From Gemmataceae bacterium (lineage in GTDB: Bacteria > Planctomycetota > Planctomycetia > Gemmatales > Gemmataceae), in the NCBI GenBank assembly GCA_947490035.1, contig CANLGS010000364.1:1-5291 (forward strand): a DNA stretch of 5,291 bases, written 5' to 3'. Both the position numbers and the translations under genes were made by a program. Shown here one piece after another: positions 1-5,291 of the stretch. How positions within the stretch are numbered: position 1 is the first letter of the stretch; each line of letters opens with the position of its first letter. The notes under the pieces were generated by a model. The model did not search any database and was not told the origin of the DNA. It saw nothing but the letters and a program-made list of their open reading frames with translations.

Positions 1-14
1 GACGGGTTCCGCTC

Positions 15-782
15 ATGGCCGCCAAGCCGCCGAAGGCGTTCGACGTGTGGTTCGTCACCGCGAACACGGTCTACAAGGCCGTGCCGTACAACGTCGTCGC
101 AGACTGGACGCAGCAGGGCCGGCTCGCGCGCACCGACATGGTGCGCCCGGCCGGCACCACGGAACCGTGGGTCGCCGTCGCCGACCACGACCTGCTCGTC
201 GATTACCTCCCGCGACCGTCGGCCGCGACCGCCCTGCCCGCGGTTCTGCCCACTTCGGAAGACGAAGGCGAGCCGCCCGCGGCCCCGGACTCGGTCGAAC
301 TGCCCGACCCTGAGCCTGTGCGCCGTATCTCACGGCCCGAAGACGACGACGAAATCGACATGATCCCGCTCATCGACATCAGCATGGTGCTGCTCGTCTT
401 CTTCATCATGATCCAGGCGGCCGGCGCGCTCGCGCCGGTGGACGTGCCGGAGATGAAGTACGCGGGGCAACTCACCAACGACCCGGACGCGATCACCATC
501 AGTATCGAGCAACTGAACACGGAAGAGGTGTTCTACTCGGTGCGCGTCGGCAACACGCCGCCGGCGCCGGGCCGCGACAAACTGACGACGCCGGCCGCCG
601 CGGTGCAGGCGGTGAAGGACTCGCTCGTCGGGGTCACGCGGCCCCCGGAGGTGCGCATCGCGTGCCGCAAGGACTTGCCACGGAAACTGGTGTACGACCT
701 GCGCCACGACCTCGAAACGCTCCGCAAGCAGAAGGCCATTAACTCCACCGTTGCAACCGTCGTGGAGGCACCCGAAAAATGA
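15..782 (+). CDS. ExbD/TolR-family biopolymer transport protein with N-terminal GYF_2-like domain (first of a tandem pair)
   Basis: The 255-residue product reads as a proton-driven energy-transduction subunit of the inner membrane, which would work with an ExbB/TolQ/MotA-type channel. Residues 9-66 look like a GYF_2 (DUF4339-type) domain: an opening VWFV, a central QQGRLARTDMV and a closing EPWVAVAD. An acidic/proline-rich linker (about 67-114) follows. Next comes the ExbD signature IDMIPLIDISMVLLVFF with the transmembrane aspartate D121 (helix about 117-137). The periplasmic domain ends in the usual strand-helix-strand unit (VRIACRKDLP, then a helix, then INSTVATVV). At 255 residues it is far longer than E. 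coli ExbD (about 140), because of the added domain and linker. Known for the family: the aspartate carries protons and the N-terminus is cytoplasmic. No ribosome binding site is visible in the 14 bases upstream, and the frame stays open to the window edge, so a slightly earlier start is possible. The ATG at 15 sits just before the domain. The ExbD family call is firm; the transported substrate or partner is unknown. Confidence 0.9.
   Translation: MAAKPPKAFDVWFVTANTVYKAVPYNVVADWTQQGRLARTDMVRPAGTTEPWVAVADHDLLVDYLPRPSAATALPAVLPTSEDEGEPPAAPDSVELPDPEPVRRISRPEDDDEIDMIPLIDISMVLLVFFIMIQAAGALAPVDVPEMKYAGQLTNDPDAITISIEQLNTEEVFYSVRVGNTPPAPGRDKLTTPAAAVQAVKDSLVGVTRPPEVRIACRKDLPRKLVYDLRHDLETLRKQKAINSTVATVVEAPEK
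764..768 (+). promoter_or_regulatory. Ribosome binding site for the second exbD-like gene
   Basis: GGAGG lies inside the end of the first exbD-like gene, ten bases before the ATG at 779. Together with the ATGA stop/start overlap it supports this ATG and translational coupling of the pair. Confidence 0.6.
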
Positions 783-1414
783 GCGCGTGGCAAGTACGAA
801 AGGAAGGCGCGCCGGACGTTCTCAGCCTGCCGACCGCGGCCGAGGTACTGACCGGCTTGCGCGACGGCAACTTCCTCCCCACCGACGAGGTGAAAGGGCC
901 GATCGACACGGCGTGGCTCGCGATTGAAGTACACCCCACGTTCGCCGAGGCCGCGGAGGAGATCGAACCGCCGCCGGAAGAGGCCGACGACACGCACCTC
1001 GACATGAACCCGCTAATCGACGTGTGCCTCGTACTACTCATCTTCTTTATCCTCACCATCACTTACGCCTCGATCGAGCGCGCGCTGGACGTGCCGGAGG
1101 ACAGTTCCGAGGACAAGGGCGTTCCGAAGGTTCCGCTGGACGAACTGAAGGACCGCGTGTTCAAGGTGATCGTGACGATGGTGCCGGACGCGAACCACCC
1201 GAAGGGCGAGCGTCCGGTCATCAAGATCGACGGCAAGGAGGTCGCACAGGACCGGCTGTTCATCGAGATGCAGACCGTCATCAACTCGACCGGCAGGAAG
1301 GAGATGCTGATGGACATCGACAAGAACGTGCCGTGGGGCATCGAGACCGCCATCCTCGACGCTGCGAAGGGCAACAAGGTTCACCGCATCATCAACAACC
1401 AGCGCACCCGCTAG
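779..1414 (+). CDS. ExbD/TolR-family biopolymer transport protein with degenerate GYF_2-like N-terminus (second of the pair)
   Basis: The 211-residue product is a second ExbD-type subunit, clearly different in sequence from its neighbour. Residues 1-58 resemble a shortened GYF_2 domain: AWQVRKEG at the start, a helix with GLRDGNFLPTDEV, then TAWLAIEVHPTF. An acidic linker with EIEPPPEEADD follows (about 59-74). The membrane signature LDMNPLIDVCLVLLIFFIL contains the conserved aspartate D81 (helix about 77-97). The periplasmic domain ends in MLMDIDKNVPWGIETAILDAAK, typical of the ExbD C-terminal fold. Its ATG overlaps the preceding stop by four bases and has GGAGG ten bases upstream, so the two are co-translated. 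This suggests a heteromeric ExbD pair in one complex (inference). No TonB or channel gene is in view. The stop at 1412-1414 directly abuts a large inverted repeat. The family call is firm; the GYF_2 call is weaker here than in the first gene. Confidence 0.9.
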   Translation: MSAWQVRKEGAPDVLSLPTAAEVLTGLRDGNFLPTDEVKGPIDTAWLAIEVHPTFAEAAEEIEPPPEEADDTHLDMNPLIDVCLVLLIFFILTITYASIERALDVPEDSSEDKGVPKVPLDELKDRVFKVIVTMVPDANHPKGERPVIKIDGKEVAQDRLFIEMQTVINSTGRKEMLMDIDKNVPWGIETAILDAAKGNKVHRIINNQRTR

Positions 1415-1469
1415 TGTGGGACAGGCCGCTGGCCTGTCATGCCAAGACAGGCCGGCGGCCTGTCCCACA
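1415..1469. repeat. Nested inverted repeat, REP/MITE-like palindromic element
   Basis: A 24-base left arm (1415-1438) pairs with a 24-base right arm (1446-1469) across a 7-base loop. The only non-Watson-Crick pair is T1430 with G1454, which is a G-U wobble in RNA. Each arm also contains its own small hairpin: GACAGGCC, a 3-base loop, GGCCTGTC (1420-1438 and 1446-1464). The outer ends are TGTGG and CCACA. It starts on the base right after the exbD stop codon. No T-tract follows, so it is not a classic intrinsic terminator on the + strand, although the RNA stem could protect the 3' end of the exbD message. The look is that of a dispersed palindromic repeat; from memory, similar GGGACAGG...CCTGTCCC elements occur between planctomycete genes, but no second copy is in this window to prove dispersal. 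Confidence 0.8.
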
Positions 1470-1475
1470 ACAGAG

Positions 1476-1510
1476 AATCCTATCCAACCCCACTTCCCCA
1501 ACTCTCCTCC
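1476..1510 (+). promoter_or_regulatory. C-rich, G-free tract; candidate Rho-loading (rut-like) region
   Basis: These 35 bases contain 19 C, 8 A, 8 T and no G, in a strongly GC-rich region. The C-rich, G-poor character continues more weakly to about 1533. It lies just downstream of the exbD operon and its hairpin, where the RNA would be unstructured and no longer translated. This is the composition known for Rho utilisation sites. Alternatively it is simply part of the untranslated leader of the next gene. Functional assignment is inference. Confidence 0.3.
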
Positions 1511-1537
1511 GCGCCCGCGTTCACCTCCCATCCAGAA

Positions 1538-1602
1538 AAATCGGTTCAAGTTTCCCGACCCGACCGGTCGATAGACAGCGATAAGGGGACTGAACCGGCT
1601 TT
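1538..1602. other. Possible leader hairpin upstream of the HD-GYP gene
   Basis: CGGTTCA (1542-1548) pairs with TGAACCG (1591-1597). After one bulged A the stem continues with GTTTCC (1550-1555) against GGGGAC (1585-1590), including two G-U pairs, for about 13 base pairs. AAA (1538-1540) can pair with TTT (1600-1602) beyond a bulge. The 29-base loop holds a perfect 10-base palindrome, CGACCGGTCG (1561-1570). On the minus strand the stem is followed by ATTTTTC, like an intrinsic terminator, but the loop is long and no minus-strand gene ends here. I see no convincing promoter boxes in 1470-1640. Confidence 0.25.
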
Positions 1603-1628
1603 GGGGAGCCGTGGGCGGTTCGCGGCGC

Positions 1629-1635
1629 GGGGGAG
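1629..1635 (+). promoter_or_regulatory. Ribosome binding site deciding the HD-GYP gene start
   Basis: GGGGGAG ends five bases before the GTG at 1641. It favours that start over the in-frame GTG at 1611, which would add ten unremarkable residues and has a less well-placed purine run (GGGGAG at 1603-1608, only 2 bases before). Confidence 0.6.
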
Positions 1636-1640
1636 TTGTC

Positions 1641-3083
1641 GTGAGCGATACGCGTGGCCTGCTCGACCGAATTTCCGCGTTCCGGCAGCGGCTCGACGCG
1701 ACGCCGCAACTGATCCCGGACGCGATCCCGGTCGATAGCGACACGAGTACGGTCGTGGCACAAGCGGAAGCCTTCCGGCTGTCGCTGAAGCGGCTGGCGG
1801 ACAGACCGGATGTCGTGGAAGGGCCGGTGCCACAGTTCACGGACCGCGCGCAGAAACTGCTCGCGCGGGCCAAGACACTCCTCGACCGGCAACGGAAGTT
1901 CACCTCCGACCCGCTGTACGCGTCGTGCGCCGAAAGCGACGAGCCAGACGCCCTCGTGTCACACCACCGCGAAACGGTCAGCGTCCTCGAATCGGTCGTG
2001 CGTCTCGCCCAGGCCTTTCCCGACTCCGCCGGCGCGCAGTTGAAACTGTGTGATGGGTTGAGTGGGTTGCTCGGCGTCGTGCAGGACCGGCTCGCGATTC
2101 AGGAAAGCGTTCTCGCGCAGCGCCACGCGGACGAGGAGCGCATCGACCGGCTCGCGGGGTTCTTCACCGCGCTGCACTGCAACCTGCCGGCGGCGCTCGA
2201 AACTGTCGCGGCCCTCGCTGAAGAGTTGCTCGAAGACGCCAGGCTCGCGAAGCCGATGCGTTTCGTCCAGGCGCCGGTGATGTCGGCCCACGCGCGCGGC
2301 GGGGCCACGGCGTTCCCGGTCCCGGCGCGGTTCGTCGCGGCGCACGCGATCAACGTCGCGCAAGTGGTGGCGCGGGTCGTGCCGTTCGACTACGAGTGGG
2401 CCGGTCGCCCGCTGTTGCCGGTCGTCGCGGCGCTGCTCATGGACTGCGGCATGGTCGCCGTGCCCGCCACGATTCTCGCGAAGACGGAGCCGCTCGCGCC
2501 GGAGGACCGGCGGGTTCTGGAGACCCACCCGAAGCTCGGTGCGGAACTGCTCCTGTGGCGGTTCCCGAACCTGGCCGGGCCGCTCGCGGCGGCCGTCGCG
2601 GCGCACCACGAGCGCGCCGACGGCACCGGTTATCCGGCCGCGCTGCCCGGCGCGCAGGTGCCGCCATTGGGCCGGTTGCTGCGGGTCGCGGACGTGTACG
2701 CGGCGCTCTCCGAGGACCGCCCGCACCGACCCGCCGCCGACCCGCGCGCGGCGCTCACCGACGTTCTACTCATGGCCGAACACGGTCAGCTCGACCGCGA
2801 CTTCGCCGAGTACCTGCTGAACCTGTCGTACTACCCGGTGAACGCTGTGGTCGAGTTGACCGACGGGCGCATCGGCGTGGTCGTCGCGAACCACGCGAAC
2901 CGGATCGACCCGCGCTCGCCCGGGCGCCCGGTCGTCGCGGTTCTGACGGACGCGGACGGCACGTTGTTGCCGCGCGCCGAACACCTGGACTTGTCCGCCG
3001 CGGATCGCGGCAGCATCGTGAAAGCGGTGCCGCCGGCGCGCCGGCGAGAACTGCTGGGTTCGCGCTATCCCGAACTGGTGTGA
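1641..3083 (+). CDS. HD-GYP-family protein with degenerate HD motif (Met-Asp)
   Basis: The 480-residue cytoplasmic protein starts at a GTG five bases after GGGGGAG (first residues MSDTRGLLDRI). Residues 1-215 are mostly helical, with a coiled-coil-like stretch near 150-175, and match no sensor domain I recognise. Residues about 225-375 form an HD-GYP domain: H235 (HAINVAQ), then VAALLMDCGMVAVPATIL where the family has HDxGK, H296 (ETHPKLGAELL), H322-H323 with HHERADGTGYP, and D351 (VADVYAALSEDRP). HD-GYP proteins normally hydrolyse cyclic di-GMP with a bi- or trinuclear metal centre. Here one metal-ligand histidine is Met267 and the conserved lysine is Met271, while the other ligands and the GYP motif are kept. 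Position 231, where some trinuclear members have Glu, is Phe. Activity is therefore doubtful; binding or signalling by protein contact is plausible. Residues about 398-470 form a small beta-rich C-terminal domain (YYPVNAVVELTDGRIGVVV). No GGDEF gene or receiver domain is nearby. The family call is firm; function is inferred. Confidence 0.88.
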   Translation: MSDTRGLLDRISAFRQRLDATPQLIPDAIPVDSDTSTVVAQAEAFRLSLKRLADRPDVVEGPVPQFTDRAQKLLARAKTLLDRQRKFTSDPLYASCAESDEPDALVSHHRETVSVLESVVRLAQAFPDSAGAQLKLCDGLSGLLGVVQDRLAIQESVLAQRHADEERIDRLAGFFTALHCNLPAALETVAALAEELLEDARLAKPMRFVQAPVMSAHARGGATAFPVPARFVAAHAINVAQVVARVVPFDYEWAGRPLLPVVAALLMDCGMVAVPATILAKTEPLAPEDRRVLETHPKLGAELLLWRFPNLAGPLAAAVAAHHERADGTGYPAALPGAQVPPLGRLLRVADVYAALSEDRPHRPAADPRAALTDVLLMAEHGQLDRDFAEYLLNLSYYPVNAVVELTDGRIGVVVANHANRIDPRSPGRPVVAVLTDADGTLLPRAEHLDLSAADRGSIVKAVPPARRRELLGSRYPELV

Positions 3084-3135
3084 TTGCTTCAGTTTAACAG
3101 GGGATTTACGTCCCCCGCTCGCCTCGAACGTCACC

Positions 3136-3852
3136 ATGAAGTCTTACCTGTCGGCGACGCGCCACCCGTGGGTGTGCTTCCTGTTCCTGCTGCCGCTGAT
3201 GGCGGCCTACGAGGGCGGGCTGTACTGGCTCGGCGGCGACCAGGCCGTGCGGCTGCGCAACGGCGCGGACGCGTGGCTGCGGTGGGCGCTGGAGGTGTTC
3301 GGCGCGGGGCACGTGCTGGTCGCGCCGGCCGTCGTGCTCGGCACGCTGCTGGTGTGGAGTTGGTGGCGCTGGTCCGACCGGCCGGACGACCCGGTCACGG
3401 CGCTGTTCGGCATGGCGTTCGAGAGCGCGCTGTTCGCGGTCGTGCTGTGGCAGTTCAGCCGGAACTTCGGGCCGATCATCGACGGGTTGGGCATCAAACT
3501 TCAGATCACGGTGCGCACCGCACCCGCGGCGCAAATCCTGACGTTCATCGGCGCGGGCATTTACGAAGAAGTGCTGTTCCGGCTCGGGCTGTACGGCGGG
3601 CTGATCCTGCTGCTACGAACGGCGGGCGTGCCGGGTCTGGTTGCGATCCCGGTTGCCGCGTGCGCCGCGGCGCTGGCGTTCGCGGCGGCACACCACATCG
3701 GCCCCTACGGGGAAGCCATGCGGGCCGACTACTTCGTGTTCCGCACGGCCGCGGGGCTGTTCTTCACGGTGCTGTTCGTGGCCCGCGGGTTCGGCATCGC
3801 GGTCGGCGCCCACGCCGGTTACGACGTACTCGTGGGCGTCGCGGTGGCGTGA
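3136..3852 (+). CDS. CPBP family intramembrane glutamic endopeptidase (CAAX/Abi type)
   Basis: The 238-residue polytopic inner-membrane protein has about seven hydrophobic segments (near 11-32, 56-76, 88-106, 132-160, 166-186, 200-217 and 220-237). All three family motifs are present: EExxxR at E144, E145 and R149 (GIYEEVLFRLGLYGG), FxxxH at F182-H186 (FAAAHH), and H226 followed by D230 (GAHAGYD), where many members have Asn. The N-terminal RHPWVCFLFLLPLMAAYE is also typical of CPBP proteins. Relatives such as Rce1 and bacterial homologues cleave peptide bonds within membranes using the paired glutamates. The bacterial roles vary (prenyl-protein-like processing, bacteriocin self-immunity), and nothing here points to one. 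The ATG at 3136 is the first start codon after the previous gene, 52 bases downstream of its stop. No Shine-Dalgarno is visible. Co-transcription with the HD-GYP gene is possible. It converges on the next gene with 11 bases between stops. Confidence 0.9.
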   Translation: MKSYLSATRHPWVCFLFLLPLMAAYEGGLYWLGGDQAVRLRNGADAWLRWALEVFGAGHVLVAPAVVLGTLLVWSWWRWSDRPDDPVTALFGMAFESALFAVVLWQFSRNFGPIIDGLGIKLQITVRTAPAAQILTFIGAGIYEEVLFRLGLYGGLILLLRTAGVPGLVAIPVAACAAALAFAAAHHIGPYGEAMRADYFVFRTAAGLFFTVLFVARGFGIAVGAHAGYDVLVGVAVA

Positions 3853-3863
3853 GCGGCGCCCGC

Positions 3864-5291
3864 CTAAAACCCGCCCTGGTTCTTCGGCGGCAGCGGATCC
3901 CCGACAATGTTCTTCACGAGCGCCTCCGCGACGGCCGACACCGCCGCGGAGTCGAGTTCGTGCGCGGCGAACACCCCCGGCACGGTAAACTGGCCGCTGA
4001 ACGGATCGCCCTTCTCGATGTCCGACCGGATCGTCACCTTCACGAAGACCCGATACTTCCCGCTGCCGTCGTCCTGGTAAGCGTAGGTGATGTCGAAGTG
4101 GAAGGCCTTCGCGCCCTCCGGCGGCTCCACGAACGCGATGAGTTGGTGCCCGAGCGGGGGCAGTGGCTCCTTCGCCACCACGTCGGCCGGCAGCGTGATC
4201 GGCCGGCCCCACGGTTCCTGCGCCGCGAACTTGTTGGCGACGCCGTCGGCGAACTGCGCCCGCAAGGAATCCTGTCGCTGCTGCTTCGCGTCGGCCTTTC
4301 CCGGCGGGGACTCGGTCTCGGTGATACGCAGCGACACGACCGGCTGGCCGGCGGTACTCAGCGCCCGCAGTACATCGGCCATCCCCGCGCCGAGGCGCTT
4401 GTCGTCGGCGTTCCTCTGCACGTGGGTGATCGCCGGGTCGTAGAACTGGGCCAACCGCTTCGTCGCCTGCTCGCGGTACTCCTTGTTCGTGTTGCGCGGG
4501 TCGATGAGGTAGACGCGAAGGAACCGCGGCTCGACGAACGGCTCCTTCGTCACCGCCTCGAAGATGGCGTCCTCGCGCAGAACAGGGTTGACGCCGTAAG
4601 CCATGACGAAGAAGCACACGACGGCGGCGGCGAACATGAACACGTAGGGGAGGAACGCGGGGATCGCGCGGCCCTCGCGCTCCGGCTTCTCGGGCACCTC
4701 GGTGATGTCGAGTTCGACCAGATTCAGGTTGATGTTATCGTCGGCGTCCTTCGGTTCGTCGTTGTTGCGGACGACGTACTTGGCAAGCCCGCCGAGATCG
4801 GCCGGCGCGAGGTCGGCGCGGTTGCCGCCTTCCGGCCCGCGCGCCCACGCCAGGTAGTTCAGGAACGTGACCATCTGCTCGGCGCGCTTCTCGTTGACGA
4901 TGGTGACCGCGGCGCTCCGCCGGCCGCCCAGGAGGATGTTCACGACGCTGTTCTGGTAGTTCCCGTTGCTGTCGTAGTTGTGGGTGTAGTTGGCAATGAC
5001 GACCTCGTCGATCGGCGTGGCGGTGACCTGCTCGCGGAACGCCTCGTACAGGTGCAGCGGATCGACGTACACCCACGTGCCGGCGTTGCGGCCGCCCTTG
5101 CCGCGGAAGCCGGCGACCAGCAGCCAGCCGCCGACCAGCAATCCGCCGGTCTGGAGGAGCGCGACCTTCACCGGGTCTTTGTAGATCACGTCGAGCATCG
5201 TCGTGAGCGTGAGTACCAGCGTGATGCCGATGACGATGGGGCCGGCGATGCACCCGACCATGGGGAGCGAGTCCTTGGTCTTGGCGAACAC
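3864..5291 (-). CDS. Hypothetical three-helix membrane protein with large exported C-terminal domain (5' end at window edge)
   Basis: I do not recognise this protein. The frame is open to the window edge: its first codon here is a GTG on the last three bases, so the true start may lie outside. An ATG at codon 11 (5259-5261) is an alternative. Numbering from the edge, helices lie near 12-33 (VGCIAGPIVIGITLVLTLTT), 42-61 and 210-234. Lys/Arg-rich flanks (GFRGKGGR after helix 2, EKPEREGR before helix 3) suggest residues 62-209 are cytoplasmic and 235-475 lie outside the inner membrane. The cytoplasmic part (about 72-152) alternates short strands with a closing helix (NEKRAEQMVTFLNYLAWARG), loosely like a PH-type domain; that is a guess. 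An acidic linker follows (about 175-205). The C-terminal part has a helical stretch (DPRNTNKEYREQATKRLAQF), a strand with LRITETESPP, then a beta-rich domain (FHFDITYAYQDDGSGKYRVF). There is no catalytic motif or lipobox. It ends 11 bases from the protease gene, convergently. Coding status is well supported by its length, helices and sensible composition. Confidence 0.8.
   Translation of the reverse strand: MFAKTKDSLPMVGCIAGPIVIGITLVLTLTTMLDVIYKDPVKVALLQTGGLLVGGWLLVAGFRGKGGRNAGTWVYVDPLHLYEAFREQVTATPIDEVVIANYTHNYDSNGNYQNSVVNILLGGRRSAAVTIVNEKRAEQMVTFLNYLAWARGPEGGNRADLAPADLGGLAKYVVRNNDEPKDADDNINLNLVELDITEVPEKPEREGRAIPAFLPYVFMFAAAVVCFFVMAYGVNPVLREDAIFEAVTKEPFVEPRFLRVYLIDPRNTNKEYREQATKRLAQFYDPAITHVQRNADDKRLGAGMADVLRALSTAGQPVVSLRITETESPPGKADAKQQRQDSLRAQFADGVANKFAAQEPWGRPITLPADVVAKEPLPPLGHQLIAFVEPPEGAKAFHFDITYAYQDDGSGKYRVFVKVTIRSDIEKGDPFSGQFTVPGVFAAHELDSAAVSAVAEALVKNIVGDPLPPKNQGGF

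Noticed and set aside
1611..1640. Upstream GTG start giving a ten-residue longer HD-GYP protein
   Set aside because: The GTG at 1641 has a better spaced GGGGGAG, and the extra residues add nothing recognisable.
1415..1640. CRISPR, tRNA or small RNA gene in the intergenic region
   Set aside because: There is one inverted repeat only, no regularly spaced direct repeats, no cloverleaf and no clear promoter.
1034..1903. Minus-strand open frame of 289 codons spanning the second exbD, the inverted repeat and the HD-GYP start
   Set aside because: It crosses the intergenic repeat and overlaps two clear plus-strand genes; its composition is Ser/Arg-rich with no recognisable motif.
3031..3046. Perfect 16-base palindrome CGCCGGCGCGCCGGCG near the end of the HD-GYP gene
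   Set aside because: It encodes part of PPARRR with GC-only codons; such palindromes arise by chance at this base composition.
2396..3097. Plus-strand open frame of 233 codons inside the HD-GYP gene
   Set aside because: Its translation is almost wholly Arg/Ala/Gly, a frame-shifted shadow of the HD-GYP coding sequence.
3100..3115. Small hairpin GGGGAT/GTCCCC between the HD-GYP and protease genes as a terminator
   Set aside because: Only six pairs including one wobble, and no T-tract follows.
3136..3852. Phage-defence (Abi) function for the CPBP protein
   Set aside because: The Abi name is historical for the family; no phage, toxin or defence gene lies nearby to support it.
3613..4617. Long minus-strand open frame overlapping the protease gene and the membrane protein gene
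   Set aside because: It is Arg/Gly-rich with no domain logic, and it lies over two better supported genes in other frames; typical of high-GC shadow frames.

Overview
The window is a GC-rich, densely coded bacterial chromosome segment. It looks like Planctomycetota, probably a Gemmata-type (Gemmataceae) genome. That placement is inference from four things: GYF_2-like domains fused to ExbD, a large HD-GYP-type protein with an eroded HD motif, a palindromic GACAGGCC/GGCCTGTC intergenic repeat, and scarce Shine-Dalgarno sites. No marker gene is present to confirm it.

Positions 15-1414 (+) hold two different ExbD/TolR-family genes that overlap by four bases (ATGA), so they are almost certainly one operon. 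Each encodes a small N-terminal GYF_2-like cytoplasmic domain, an acidic/proline-rich linker, one transmembrane helix with the proton-path aspartate (D121 and D81), and a periplasmic domain. The ExbB/TolQ-type channel partner would be expected upstream, outside the window.

Positions 1415-1640 are non-coding. A near-perfect 55-nt nested inverted repeat starts on the base after the second exbD stop codon. It is followed by a C-rich, G-free tract that could load Rho, then a possible leader hairpin, then a GGGGGAG ribosome binding site.

Positions 1641-3083 (+) encode an HD-GYP-family protein whose HD dyad reads Met-Asp and whose following Lys is Met, while the other metal ligands and the GYP motif remain. 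It is probably a c-di-GMP-sensing or altered-activity protein rather than a standard phosphodiesterase. Positions 3136-3852 (+) encode a CPBP (CAAX/Abi type) intramembrane protease with all three catalytic motifs.

Positions 3864-5291 (-) carry a convergent gene, open at the window edge, for a three-helix membrane protein with a large exported C-terminal domain that I do not recognise. Only 11 bases separate the two convergent stop codons.

The two ExbD genes clearly work together as an energy-transducing module. The other three genes show no sequence-evident functional link to it or to each other. The features most worth follow-up are the GYF_2-ExbD pair, the Met-Asp 'HD'-GYP protein and the nested palindrome.
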